Positions 25,871 to 38,744 of a stretch of DNA of 64,000 bases are shown piece by piece (position 1 is the stretch's first letter; the number at the start of each line of letters is the position of its first letter). The DNA comes from Globodera rostochiensis (taxonomy: Eukaryota > Nematoda > Chromadorea > Rhabditida > Heteroderidae): positions 992,001 through 1,056,000 of the forward strand of contig JAEVLN010000021.1 of the NCBI GenBank assembly GCA_018350325.1, in the 5' to 3' direction. The notes under the pieces were generated by a model that made no database searches, had not been told where the DNA came from, and was given only the letters and a program-made list of their open reading frames with translations. A program made the translations under genes and the position numbers.

Positions 25871-25983
25871 ACGGGATAGCTTATCCCAAAAAAACGAGAA
25901 AAAAAAGGTTCGTTTTTCGCGTCTTTTCACTTCCTGCGCAACCGCTACGGGCTCTCTCTCCACTTCCTTCTCAATCTCTTTGA
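25871..25983 (+). CDS. GC-rich block, possible exon
   Basis: After the acceptor TTTTTAAG a frame enters in phase 1, consistent with the exon ending at 25270. It reads GIAYPKKTRKKRFVFRVFSL, then PAQPLRALSPLPSQSL and a stop at 25981-25983. Two other plus frames and one minus frame (rich in Glu and Lys) are also open through the same CT-rich block to about 26060, so the assignment is unsafe. Confidence 0.25.
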
Positions 25984-28530
25984 TCGCCCCTTCTTTCACA
26001 TCTTTGGTCTCGATCAATTATCCATCCAAATACATAAGTATCAATCAGCACAACAAAGTGCGGAGTTTGAGAAATGTGTGGTGCGGGAATGATGGGCGAA
26101 CTGCTTGATGCTGTGCTTTTAATGTTTTCAAATTTTTTGTTTCTTCAATTTCTTTTTTATATTGTTTGTATTATCAAACATAATTATTTAATTCAATATT
26201 TAAGTACATTTTTTTTTAATGTTGTTTTTTATTTTACCATCGTTCAGCGGCTTCCGTGACGCCGCTTTTGATTTTTAATTCTTGATAATTATATTAAATC
26301 TTTATACATTTAAATTAAGATTATGCATTTATTTACGATACAAAATTTATAAATCCGACTAACTTATTTACAATTTAAAAAAAAAACAAAAAAAAGCCAA
26401 AATTAGTTTTTATTGACACGTTTACTTTTTGATATATCGTCTGTTGATTGCTTAGCTCTTGCTGCGTGTGTAGTTGGAATTTGTGAGCTCAGGATTTTGG
26501 GATTTTATTGATTATTTCTTTACGTTATAATTTAAATAACTGATTTTTTTAACGATATGATTTAATTGTCAAATTTAATTAACAAAGTCGATCCTTTAAT
26601 ATATAATTGTCAGAGTCGGTTCATCTTTGAATAACGTGCAGTTCACCAGCCAATCGCAAAAATTCTCTCTATTTCATCACACGAGTTAACCAATTTGTAT
26701 ATTTGTATTTTAGTAGATAATTAAATAAATATTAATGAAATTTAAAAAAAAAACACTGAATTATGATTTTAGTATTAAAGTTTACATAATTTAATATTTT
26801 ACCAAAGTTTATGAACAAAACATATTCGTATTTAACAACGGAGTTTTAGTTTAGATATGTCGAGAAGATCGTCAGTATCAGATAGATTCAAATTTTTTTG
26901 ATAATCAAGCCACGATAAACAAATTATCGGGAATTTTATTTTGTATAAATAGATATTTTGTATTCTTTAATAAATAATATACAAAGTCAAAAAATTTAAA
27001 TAAGACCATCGCAAAACGTCCACATAAAGTGTAATCTATTGTAGCACCGTAGGTTGTGCTTCGAATTATCCCGGTAGACAACCACCCGTTTTTTAAATAA
27101 TTTGTTTTTTTTTGCATTTTGATTAATTTTATTTAGCATAGTTTAACTTCTTTTATTATTATTTGTGTACATCGCTTTTCTATTCTTTACTGTATAATGA
27201 TGCGCTGCAACAGTTTAGGGGTGTCATTTAATTGTATCTGACCTTTACAATATTTTTTAAACAATTCCTACATTAAATTCAAATTTCTTTTTATAATTAT
27301 TTATTTTTTGAAGCGAGCTTTTACACCATAATGCAATATTTAAAAAAAATTAAATTTTTTTTCTTTAATATTATAAAATTTATGTGAAGTAGGGTAATAA
27401 TTCGTCTAAATTTAATTATAATTCACATTGAATGAAAATTTGATTTAATTCTTTTTTATAAATTTTTATGTAAGTGTAGGTAGGTAAATCTTAATCTTAC
27501 TCAGAAAATTTTAAAACTCTGAGGTCATTTTTTGCGTTTACTAAATTAAAACAAAAAAAGGAGAGGCGAAGCTGAAATTGATTGGGTTGGTTAGAGGAAA
27601 TAAATGACCATTTGACTGATGGATGTAGTGCACCTCTTCCCATTCCCGCAAAAAAATCGATGAATTGGTTTGCCTGTGGGGCGACGATGAGCACTCAAAT
27701 TACAAAAAATGGTTAATAATCCGTTGAGAGAAAATATATTTTATAGAAATAAAATAACAGAATAATTCGGTAGCGTTGATTCAGCGCGTAAAAATTCTTA
27801 AAAAGTTTGAATACCCTAAAATTTAAAATTATTTTTTTATGAATTGTACAAATACCTTTGGCTCCAAAACCCGGATTCATCAGCAGAAATACGTGTAAAA
27901 AATACATATTCTTTGACTATTTAACATTTTCCTCCAAATAACTAAAAAATAATTGGAGAAGTAATAAATATTAATAAAAAGGATATTAAAAATACTTTGT
28001 CAGGATATTTGTCACGAATTAAAATTCTGGTAACCCAAGCTTCAATATAAATATAGAATAATGAAATAACAGAATAAAATAAAAATTTACAATCCAAAAT
28101 TTAATAACAACTTATATAATCGTTTACAAGAATAAAAAAATTTAATGTAGGAATCTTTAAGTGATTTTGTTTTATTATCATAATTATTAAATGCCATTTT
28201 TAAAATTTAACATAAAAAGGCAAATTTATCATTATTAAAAGATTATTTTTCTTAAATAATTTTATAGAATATTTTTAAAAATATACAATAAATATTAAAT
28301 ATATGGTCGTCAACCACAGCCCATTGTATTAATTTCTTTAATTTTCTAATTTTACACATATCAAAATTTTTTTGTTAGACTTTAGCTGTTTATAGTTACA
28401 GTTGCCGATACTAATCAGTAATGTTATTGAATTTATCATTTTTTCTCATATTGAATTTTTTATTTTTTTACAGTTAGTTTTTATTATTTCGGTTATTTTT
28501 CTCTATTTTGTTCTTTATAGCTTCTTTAAG

Positions 28531-28575
28531 TGTTTTCTAAAGTGCGCTTAGATTTGGCTGGGCCCTTCCCGATAG
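28531..28575 (+). CDS. Probable exon of a plus-strand gene
   Basis: Acceptor TTCTTTAAG, donor ATAG/GTACTG. The only frame without a stop reads FSKVRLDLAGPFPI and leaves in phase 1. That phase fits the next island at 29667, and the entering phase 1 fits the exon ending at 25270. Confidence 0.42.
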
Positions 28576-29666
28576 GTACTGTGGCCGAAAAAGGGGCTAG
28601 ACTTGTGTGATTGAGTCGTTTATGGCATTATTTGGTTTTTAAATGTTTTTTAATATTGAAATCTTTAAATTTTAAGTTTTGCCATTATCAATGCAATAAA
28701 CACTTTTACTTACAATTTATGGTATGATTCCTTTTTTTATTTTTGCTTGTAAATTAATATTGTTTTTAAATTAGTATATTATTTTAAACTTCAATTTTTT
28801 TGGCCATTTAACATTAAAAATTATATCAACAGGCATTATCTTCTCCTTGCTACGGCTATGAACAAATATCTTTATTTCAATAAATTGAGAACTTTGTAAA
28901 CAAATAAAATTATAACCTTTTTTAATTTTACACAGATTAATTATTACGTTGAACAGTGGCGATTTTCATAACTATCGAGATCGTGCTCATACAACTTTTT
29001 AAAATTATCCAGCATGTTTTTGAATAATTTTATTATTAACTAAAATCCAAGTTGGAAAATGCTGTCCTCATTTCTAGCTGACAAATTCTTGGCTTTTCAT
29101 TGTCCTTAAACATTTAAGTATTTATAAAGGTCTTCTCTTTATAATTCCTTATAGATTATTGTCAAATTTGAAATAACGCATAGTTTACCGAAGAACTTTT
29201 ATCGAGTATGAATTTTTTGCAAATTAAAGGTTTTGATAATAAAATAATATTATGTTTTATAAATTAACACAGAATATAGGTTGTTGTTAATATTTAACGA
29301 ATCTATGCGGCTCGTTCCTCCACCTTTATTTATACATTTTATTGAAGCAATATATCACCATTTTTTCTTTATATTTAATATTAAAAAGAGATAACAATTA
29401 ATTTATAGTTCATAGTGAAAGCCAGTAAATTAACATTTTTAATCCTTTTTATTTAGTTGGTTATGTGTTTCCTTTTTAAACGGTTTTATTAAATTATAAA
29501 CATTTCTATTACCTTATAAATATTATTTTAAAATATAGATAATTTTAAAGATTTTCCCGTTGTGTGATTTTCAATGTCATTCTCATTATGCATTACTTGT
29601 GGTATTACATTAATTAAACCCAGTAATTTTAAATTCGGTTATCTTTTAATATTTTATGTCTTTTAG

Positions 29667-29716
29667 CCGGTGGTGTACTGTATGGAGCTATGATGCCCCG
29701 AGCAGCTCTTATAAAT
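29667..29716 (+). CDS. Probable exon of a plus-strand gene
   Basis: Acceptor GTCTTTTAG is strong. The frame entering in phase 1 reads GGVLYGAMMPRAALIN. Joined to the exon at 28531 this gives PFPIAGGVLYGAMMPRA, glycine- and alanine-rich like a membrane or transporter segment. The donor GTTTTT is weak, and the frame stays open into AT-rich sequence beyond. The family is not recognised. Confidence 0.42.
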
Positions 29717-30657
29717 GTTTTTTTAAAATTACTGATGTTGCTGTATATATGTATATCTGCAATTTCAAAATCTGCACAAAATAAAACGAAATTCTTATAA
29801 ATAAATCAAAAATTGGAAAAAATGTATTCATTCGCACTTCTTAGCCGTCACGATATGCAATTTCCTTCCAAAAATTACTACGCCATGATACTATTATATT
29901 CACCGATTGAAATATTTTATTTTTCGTTTATAAATAAAAATAATTAATTTGAGTAATTAATCTTTATTAAACAAAGAGTTATTTTGATTTGTTTAAATTT
30001 TTCAAAAATTAGCTATAAAGAACTCCAATAAGAAATTTAGTTTTGCTATTGTATACTAGTTCTTGGTAGCTTACATTTAAATTTTTTTGCATAACATTAT
30101 TTTAACGGGTCACAAATATTATAACAATTTTTTTAATATTTTTTTGCAAAAGTTTGTTTATTATATGACACTTTACATCAACTGTCTTTGCCTAATTATT
30201 TATTGTTGTTTCTATTTTGGCATGAGCATCCGCAGGGCTTTAAGAGTGTATGTAAACATTTCTAATTTATCCTCCTTTAAAAATCAAAAAAATTTTTATT
30301 CAAAATTTCAATTAAGTGTATTTATTTTAACTGAATTTAGATTTTTTGTCTATTTGGCATAATTCTAAAGCAATCTGTTTTAATACATAATTGATTTTAG
30401 TTTACTTTTTTTTCTTACTTTTCCGCATAGTTCCTTAACAGTTCTCGGTCGCCGCACGCTTATTAGTTATTATAATTGATTGTATTTACTTTTAATTAGC
30501 TTTTTATAATTTTTCACTAATCAGGTATATAAAACGGTTTTATGGTTATTTTGTAATTAATCTCGCTAACCCGATGGGCGCACGTTGTTTGACATTCAAA
30601 TGCGACTTAATTTAAGTGTATGCCGGACAAAATAATAGTCATCATTTTGCGCGCAGA

Positions 30658-30699
30658 TTGTCATTCGTTATTTTCGGCGACATTGGAATCTTCTTGAAG
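30658..30699 (+). CDS. Possible exon of a plus-strand gene
   Basis: Acceptor TTTTGCGCGCAG and donor GAA/GTACAT. Frames LSFVIFGDIGIFLK (phase 2 in, 2 out) and IVIRYFRRHWNLLE (0 in, 0 out) are open. The first is in phase with one reading of the next two exons. A minus-strand frame (KKIPMSPKITNDNLRAK) overlaps. Confidence 0.28.
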
Positions 30700-30957
30700 T
30701 ACATTTTTTCAGTTATCAATTTTGCGCTTTTACATTTCACACAATTAATTTATCATGTAAGGTCCTAAACATAAATACAATTTCATATTTTAATTATTTA
30801 TTATCTTAACTCTGGCATCACTTTTTCTTTTATTTTATACTATATTAGTTTGATTTTAAAATTGTTTTTGAGCTATGAGCAAAATTTCTCAAACTTTTAA
30901 TTCACGCAATTTTCCCTTTCTTTGTTATTTTCAAATTGCTAAAGAATTGACCGGTAG

Positions 30958-31233
30958 AATCTGTGAGGAAGCAAATTCCAAATTCTCGTTGGGTGCAAGG
31001 TGAATAAAAAATTAGTTTAGCCATTTTTTGCTTTTTTTTATTAGCTTAATTTGATATCAAAGATTTTTGTTTTATTTTTTTCTATTTTATATTTTATGTT
31101 TTGGTTTTATTTTATATAACTTAAAGATGTGTACACCCTGGATCCACCAGGAAATTGTTCTCAAACTTTGGCGTCGCAAAGCGGTCTTTCGCTTTTTGAT
31201 GCTAAATTAGTCTTTGTAAATTATTCAATATAA
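30958..31233 (+). CDS. Two exons at the 3' end of a plus-strand gene
   Basis: Exon 30958-30999 (acceptor CCGGTAG, donor GTGAAT) and exon 31127 onward (acceptor CTTAAAG). One phase-consistent reading is SVRKQIPNSRWVQ then DVYTLDPPGNCSQTLASQSG, ending VFVNYSI with TAA at 31231-31233 and AATAAA at 31237-31242. A second consistent reading is ICEEANSKFSLGA then CVHPGSTRKLFSNFGVAKRS, with an earlier stop. Both cannot be right; the polyadenylation signal suits either. These probably form the last exons of the long-intron gene that runs from about 15 kb. Confidence 0.45.
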
Positions 31234-31286
31234 TATAATAAAGATTATTCTTTCTTATTTTAATAAATTAATTTTTTTTTAATCGT

Positions 31287-31408
31287 TCATTCATTTTCAA
31301 TATTTTTCGATTTATTTCGCTTGAGCTCCATGTCGTAACATTCATCGTCACTCTCGATGTTGGTCATGGCATTGCCGTTGAGCTTTGACGCGTATTTGGT
31401 GGCCACTT
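31287..31408 (-). CDS. Possible terminal exon of a converging minus-strand gene
   Basis: The minus frame reads VATKYASKLNGNAMTNIESD, then DECYDMELKRNKSKNIENE with TGA at 31287-31289. It looks like an acidic-then-basic protein tail. The acceptor would be TTGGAAAG. It would converge with the plus-strand gene ending at 31233. A plus-strand reading (HVVTFIVTLDVGHGIAVEL) is also open and T-richness here favours plus, so strand is not settled. Confidence 0.33.
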
Positions 31409-32754
31409 CTTTCCAATTTATTTCTTATATTTGTAATCCATTATTTTTGCTTAATATTTTGCTTTTAAATATAACACAATAAATTTATTCACTTGTTAGA
31501 GACGTGAACTCTTTTACAATTTTAACATTGGTTATAATCCATTAAAGTATTTAGAATATTAAATGGTAGGGTTTGGCTTTTAAATTTACTTTTTTACAGC
31601 GATGACACATATAACATAAATATTGGGCAATTGATTGCTGATCCACACACACCTATTCCATTGACAAGCAAATTCTGGAGCGTGGGGAAGAAACCAAAAA
31701 TAATTTGCACGATAACTAACATTTTTGTTGTTCACAACCAATTTTACGAATCCAGTTGAAATTAACTGTTAAATGTAGGGTTAAATCGTTTATATTTGTA
31801 TATAAATTTTTAAACACTTGTGTTTGATTGCTTTATTTTTAGATTAAGATAATTATGATTTTTGATTTTATTTTTGCAATAAATATTTAAATTGTTTGTT
31901 TTAGTTATTTTAACATTTAATAATGTTGTCTTTAAATGTTATTTCACAATATTTCAATCTCCTTGTAGTTGGCTCAGTATGTATCATTTATTTAACAATT
32001 AGCTTTCAGAATTTCAAATAAGAATTAAAATTTATATTTAAAGGTATTTATCTAAATAATTTCCAGAAAGGAGCAATTTGGAGAATGGTTTCGTATACAA
32101 TTCAACAGAATTAATACCTAATTTTATTTTTTTGTTGTTAGTTTTAGTTTTAAATTGCAAATTTTCATTCTAGGCACCTTGCTATGCAATTTAAAATAAT
32201 ATTTTAGCAATTTGTTTAGAATTAATTGAAGTTATTCAAGTGACAAATGCTAAAAGTCATATTGGAAAAATTTAAATAAATATATTTAGCTTTTATACTA
32301 TTTTATATTTGAATTTGTCAGACTAACAACTTGAAATTGCTATTGCAATATGTATAAGCAAGAGATACTTTGCATCGGAACGATCGTAGATGATTAATTT
32401 TGACTTTTTAAAAAAATATTTATTTGTTGTTTTTAGTAATAATGTTGGAGCTTCATTATCATTTTTTAAAGATTAATTCTCGTCTAATTAGTAACTACGC
32501 TGCATAATAATAAGAAATTTTGTTTCGCTTTATCCGATCATTTCATTATAAGTTTCATTGTTTTATTTTTACACTTTTTTAATTTAATGCAGATTGAGAT
32601 GTTTTAGTCTACAAATCAATTTTTAAAATTAATAATTAATTGTTTTTTTAATTTGTATTTTGTACAAAAAAATAATGAAAAAGCCTAAAACATAGTTGTT
32701 TTGTTTGATACCTGTACATTTTGTTTAATTTTTTCGAATTGTCCCCACTGAAAG

Positions 32755-32967
32755 GCATCGAACGTTGGACACGAATCAGGTTATAAATGTTGACAATATG
32801 GCAAAAGTAATAAAATTGTCAGATTAAAGTTAAATGGGGAAAGGATACTTTGAGTTGTATAAATGTTTATTGAAAGTTTATTTAACTTCTTGGCATTTTT
32901 TGCCAAGTTGGTGAATGAGCGCCATTTTTCTGTGGTCCCGATCATTTATCATTTATTATTTAAGTGA
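32755..32967 (+). CDS. Two possible exons in T-rich DNA
   Basis: Island 32755-32779 (acceptor CTGAAAG, donor CAG/GTTATA) reads IERWTRI or ASNVGHES. Island 32908-32967 (acceptor TTGCCAAG) reads LVNERHFSVVPIIYHLLFK and ends in TGA at 32965-32967. Their relation to each other or to the gene ending at 31233 is unknown. Confidence 0.28.
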
Positions 32968-33393
32968 GGTTTCGATAAAATGTAATCGCAATTTTTAGTT
33001 TTATTTCTGTTCTAGCATCTAATGTTAAATATTTTTATCATTTTGGTTGTCAGATTTGTGTCAATAATTTAAAAACATTTCTAAAGTTACTAATTAAAGC
33101 CATTTTTTTGTAGCATCAAATTTAGATTTTCAAATGGGCTTAAACTGAGACTGCTGCGCATGCCATCCCCAGATTCTGTGTTCGACCCCACTGGCTTAAT
33201 CCATCTTTTATTGTATTTTTTTAAAATGATTTTTAAATTACTTTTTTTAGCATTGTATCTTTCGATTTCATATCTTTATAATATTAATTTTTATAATATA
33301 TATTATATGTCGGTTTAAGTATTGCAGGTTTAAAAAATTTTTAAAATAGTTTTAAAAATATGTTATATTCTCAAAGTCAATGTAAAGAAAAAA

Positions 33394-34285
33394 CGGTGTG
33401 TAGACATTTGCGGCTCAGACATTTGCGGCCCAGACATTTGCGGCTTTAGACAAAATAGACATTTGCGCCCCGACATTTGCGGCGCAGACATTTGCGGCCC
33501 AGACATTTACGACCCGACTTTTGCGGCCCAGACACTTGCGGCCTAAGACAAAATAGACATTTGCGGCCCAGACATTTGCGGCTTTATATTCCAAAAAAAA
33601 AACATTTTATCTAATTGTTGTGGCCGGGCCTCATCAGTACGGAAGACACAACAATTAGTGATGTATTTGCATAGTGTTTCGGCCCTTATCCGTAGACACG
33701 GCAAGCCACAGCAAAAAGCAAATTGACAAAAGTAGACGGAGAAATAAAAGAATTGCACAAAAACGTGCAAAATATGCCATTGCTTCTTATGTATGCACTT
33801 ATGAAGAACAAACGCTTTGAACTCTATTTGTGTGAATGACGCACATTGTCCCTGTCGATAAATAGTTAGATGCTGCAAATAAAAAAAAGTTTTGTTCTGA
33901 CCGCAATTTGCTATTTGCTGTGTTAGGAAAAATGTTTTTTTTGGTCACTAATTGTTGTGTCTTCCGTACTGATGAGGCCCGGCCACAACAATTAGATAAA
34001 ATGTTTTTTTTGGAATATAAAGCCGCAAATGTCTGGGTCGCAAATGTCTGGGCCGCAAATGTCTGGGCCGCAAATGTCTGGGCCGCAAATGTCTGGGCCG
34101 CAAAAGTCTATTTTGTCTTAGGTCGCAAGTGTCTGGGCCGCAAAAGTCGGGTCGCAAATGTCTGGGCCGCAAATGTCTGCGCCGCAAATGTCGGGGCGCA
34201 AATGTCTATTTTCTCTTAAGCCGCAAATGTCTGGGCCGCAAATGTCTGGGCCGCAAATGTCTGAGCCGCAAATGTCGGCCAACCG
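33394..34285. mobile_element. Foldback element with tandem ACATTTGCGGCCC motifs in its arms
   Basis: Left arm 33394-33655 and right arm 33944-34285 are inverted copies. The outer part of each arm is a tandem array of a 14-15 bp motif (AGACATTTGCGGCCC on the left, its complement on the right), with about 13 copies per side. The inner part of each arm contains TGTTGTGGCCGGGCCTCATC and its inverse. The unique centre (33660-33940) has no convincing protein. A-runs flank both sides, so no target duplication can be set. The open frames here come from the repeats. Confidence 0.85.
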
Positions 34286-36000
34286 AAAAAACATCCTTAA
34301 TTAAATAAAAAAATTATTCTGTAAATTTTCAAGAACAAACTTAAATAATATTTTTCTTTAGGGTATTTGCACTTATAATTACATTTTTGATGACATTCTT
34401 TAGCATCGGCAACCTTTTGTAATAGAGGTTGAAACAATTAATGATTTTTTGGTTTTCTATATATGACGAAAAACAATTCAAACACATTTTTAAAAGCTTT
34501 CTGTGGTGCCCTGTTGGGCTAATGCTTTCACATCTTTGAGATCAAAATTAAAATTGATTTAAACTTAAAAACATCACAAATTTGTTTTTGCATTTGATTT
34601 ATGGTCTCTTTTTTATATTGAATAAACACAAGGATTTTAATCGTTTGTCACATTTATATTTGTGGGCATATTTTTATTTTGCAATTATTATGATTAATTC
34701 ATCTAAAAACAAAGCCGAAAACCAGTAAACAGAAGAAAAAGAAAAATTCAAAAGAAGCTGCAAAAGCAAACAACTATTAGTAAACTTGAAAAGTAAATCA
34801 ATGCGAGCGCACCTATAATTATTTGGGAAAACAAAATCCATTTAAGTAAACTTTAAGTTAGTTTCTTAAACATGAAACAAACAAATAAATTGTTTAAAAT
34901 ATCAAATTCGTATAAGGACAAAATCGAAAGCAGACTGACACTTTCAAAGTTCGCAGTACCCAATTTCCCAATCGATTTTGACTCTACAGCAACCTGTTAA
35001 AAAAGATAATAAAATAATATCTTTTCAGAATTTAAAAATAAAGAAAAAAAGTTCTTGAAAATAACCCACAAAATCTAAAATTTATTTGGTTTCCATTGAA
35101 AAACATCCACAGTTATGTACAAAATCGCAAAATGAATAAAAGAAAATTTGTGTAAAACAATAATTTTTTAAATTAAATAACTCCATTTAATAAATAAAAT
35201 ATTTTCAAAAAATAAAACGATTAAATGATTTGATATTTCAATCTTGTCTATCTATAAATAGGAAATAAAAAAAAGCAGGAATGCGAGTTCAGAGTTTGTT
35301 TTTAATTTAAAAATTTGCACTTGATTGATGCCGAGACCGTTTTGTTGAAAAGCAATGACTAAAATCTGGACGTGTGCCAATAAACAATCAAAAGGAGTTT
35401 ATTTTCAAATAAATAGCAATTTATTATAGTTCTTACTACTTTATATTCATTATTTATGTTAATTAAAAATTATAATAACTTTAAATTGTCATTTTAATCT
35501 CTTACATTTTGTGTTTAACTGTTAAACGTTTTTTAAATAAACTATGCAATATTTAATTTATTCAAATTTTAATCAACAGAATTTCTTATAAAAAAATTTG
35601 ATTTCAATATGTCTTTTTTCGTTTATTATTTTAAAATTTAATCACAAACAATTTTATTTTAATTTTATCAAAATCGATTTTTCTTTGGTATACTTTTAAA
35701 CGAAAAACATTGGGTTAATAGTTATTATAAAATACGCTAATGATCATGTTACTGCATTAACAAACATTTTTAAAAAGTTAGATTTTAACTCTGGTAAAAA
35801 ATATTAGTTCACCACCTTTCCAATCAATTATGTTTTTTTAATTTGCACGTTTACCCATCTCGTGATGCGAAGGTTTTTATCAATTAATATTTTGTAAAAA
35901 TTTATTTGATAAGCAATTTTTTTTTAATTTTAAATCAACGTGAATAAATATTAAATTTAAAGTTAACCATATACAATTCATCTGCACATGCTTAGCACAC
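34286..36000. other. AT-rich DNA without a recognisable gene
   Basis: A-rich on the plus strand to about 35.3 kb, then T-rich. No island with splice edges and no repeat was found. Confidence 0.5.
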
Positions 36001-36007
36001 TGAACTA

Positions 36008-36262
36008 ATGACCACAGCATTGTGGGTCACCAGTTTATGTTTTTTAAAAGATTATTCGGGACAAAAATTTCCATTCGCGCTAGCATGCGGCGGCAGGCCT
36101 GGGCTTGACATGGCGTTGTGTTTGTGGCACGTCGACTTTTTTGTTGTGTTGAATCTTTCGGGTAATTCAATTTTATACAACAAAAAATTTTTTGACCAAA
36201 TCCAGCAAATAAAAATCGCACCGCTTGGTCCTTCGAACAAAGCAATCCGCGGTGCCAAATAG
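36008..36262. other. GC-richer block with frames open on both strands
   Basis: Plus frame of 84 codons (MTTALWVTSLCFLKDYSGQK...) and minus frames of 68-72 codons overlap. The segment GCGGCGGCAGGCCTGGGCTTG in the middle stands out from AT-rich surroundings. With three competing frames and no splice edges I cannot call a gene; an exon or an old element are both possible. Confidence 0.25.
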
Positions 36263-38188
36263 GAATTTTTATTAGTTTTTTTACAATTTTGGAAAATATG
36301 TTTTCATATTCATATTGATAAATTACTTAGTTTTGTTCATTTTAAAATTTGTCAAATTTTTTTAATAAACAATTTTTATTTGAAATTTACGAACATTTTT
36401 ATTTTAATTGCAAACCAACAGATTATACGGTGTAAAAAAATATTCCTTGTTGGTTTTTGTTTGTGTTCACAATACAATATCTTTTGATTTAAACAATTTT
36501 ATCTTATATTTAATATCAAAATGATTATTTCTAAATTTAATCTTGCGCAAAATTTATAGTAAACTTTTAATTTTAATTTTGATTATATAATTTCAGCATC
36601 TCCTTGTGAAAGTGGCCTACGCATAAAATAATATAAAACGCATTGAACATATCGTAGGCTACAATATTACTGTGTATTTTTCCCATTTTTATCATAATGT
36701 TTATTTTTATTGTTTTAAATTTTATGAATTTTTTATATCAACTTGTGTTGTTTAATAAATGCCCATTTAATGAGTGAAAGTTTAGTTTATAGTTTTCAAA
36801 TTAACATTATATTTGCTTTCTCATATAAATTTAATAATGTTTTTGTTATGACGACTTATCCAAATCAATTTATATATAAAAAGAAATATGTTTTTCGTAA
36901 TTATTTATACATAATAATATATTTAATTTTTAGATTTTTTAATATATATTAGACTTTACTTTAATTCCAACAAGGGTTCGCATCGGAAAAGCATTCAAGT
37001 ACAACCCTTTTGATTTTAAGTACAAAAATGTTTTTTTAATCAAAAGAAAAACTTTATTCTTGTTTAAATGGCTTGTATTTATCTTCAGAATAAATTTTTC
37101 AAAATTTATTGTTCCCATAACATTTTGTGCGTCTGACCAGTGTGTCAAAATGAAAGCAGCTTTTATTTATTGCAATTTAATTAGGTTCTATTCTCAATTT
37201 TTCTAGCTTCTTAACTGCTTCTTTAGGATGATATCCAAACCCAAATACATACACTTCTTTTGTTTTTGTGTTGATTAGTGCTTATTTTAATAAATTTTTT
37301 TTTCAAGTTAGATTGATTTTTTTGATTGGAAATGAAGAATTAAACATAACTTGGGAGGCGGCGAGCGGCCTTTGGTTCCTCGCAAAGTCTCGGTAGGCTT
37401 CGGAAAGAAACATTTTCGCTAAATATTTTCTCAACTCAATGGTCTAACAATTATATTTATATGATAATGCAATATCCAAAAATTCTTGATAAGGCATACT
37501 CAACATTTTGAGCTTACATGATTGTTATATCCTGAAATTTTATTCAAATTAGCTTTTTCAATTTCAAAAGATTGTAGAGTTAATATTATAAGAGATTTTA
37601 ATATGCTTCCGATTAAAATTAATATTATTTAAGTTTTATTATTTAATATATCAGAATTTACTTTTTTGTAGTTGTTTATAATTTTGTATGATTTTGCTTA
37701 GATTAGCTTTTTCAATTTTTCATCCGATTAGAGTTAATATATTTTACTATCTGATCATTGCTTTTGTAAGTTTTGTTTTTTTACTGAATTTTTAAATAAA
37801 TAGATTTTAGTCAACGTTTTGTTTACGCTCAAGCCACGGGTGTTTTATTATTTTGATATTATTAATTTAATTATTATTTTTATGTGCCTAACCTTTTTTT
37901 TCAAGGTTATAAAACAAAAACACGCAAACTTCATTTAACTAACTCTTAATGAAAATATAAAAATGTGTAATGATTTTTTATCAAAAATCGGGATTTTTGA
38001 ATAATTTTTATTTTTTGATGATTTAGTATTGCTTTTTAACAAGAAAAATTTGACATTTAAAATTTTTTGTTCGATTTGTTTATTTTTAATATGAAAGCTA
38101 AACTACGCTGATTAAATGCTCACTAATTAATATTTTTGACATAATATCGAAGCAATTATTCATTATAAATACTTTTTGTCATTTATAG

Positions 38189-38531
38189 GTGCTGCATCAA
38201 ATAAGTTCTGCAGCTGGATTTTTTATAATATTAAGTTGGTAAACTTTGCTGCTTTTTGTCGTTATTTTTATAAAAAAATATTTATGACGACTCTCAACTT
38301 TAATATTTTTTAAATTAATTTTTTGCAGTAATTAAAAATGTCGTGAAGTCGTCACACGTTAGGCTTCCATTTTCGAAAATTTAAAGAACTAATTTGTTTC
38401 TTTTCTCATAATTAAACCTTTTTTCTCATGTGGTAATAATTATTTGTAAGAAAATTTAAAAAAAACTGTTTTTATAAATTTTTTTAAAGGCACTTGCTGC
38501 AAACAAGTTCTGCAGCACAATCAAAAAACTG
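38189..38531 (+). CDS. Pair of similar small exons (NKFCS exons)
   Basis: Exon 38189-38238 (acceptor TTTATAG, donor TTG/GTAAAC) reads AASNKFCSWIFYNIKL. Exon 38490-38531 (acceptor TTTAAAG, donor CTG/GTGTCT) reads ALAANKFCSTIKKL. The two share A-x-NKFCS-x-I and end in KL, so they look like duplicated exons 300 bp apart. The phases (0 out, 0 in) allow them to be joined. The region is T-rich on the plus strand, as expected for a plus gene. Function unknown. Confidence 0.42.
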
Positions 38532-38744
38532 GTGTCTAAAAAAGGTGGTTGATTTGTGACTGAGTAACCTTTAGTTAATAAAAGCATTGTTTGTGTTTAT
38601 TTTTTGTTAGACATTTACTTGGTCTCCTAATTTGTGATTTGTGTTTTAATAAATATATTTATTTAACAATAGTTTCCGATCACAATTAATGCGCTTTTTC
38701 CATTTTCATTACCCATTTGATTTTAAATGCTAATCACGTTTATT

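Noticed and set aside
33125..33205. tRNA-like stretch with GTTCGACCCC near its 3' side
   Set aside because: The B-box-like bases are present, but no cloverleaf with matching acceptor and D stems can be drawn; at best it is a tRNA-derived fragment.
33543..34219. Frames of 79-111 codons with NVWAA or PRHLR repeats
   Set aside because: They fall entirely on the arms and core of the foldback element, and the repeated peptides mirror the 15-bp motif.
36008..36262. 84-codon plus frame as a gene
   Set aside because: Two minus frames are equally open across the block and no splice or start evidence favours any of them.
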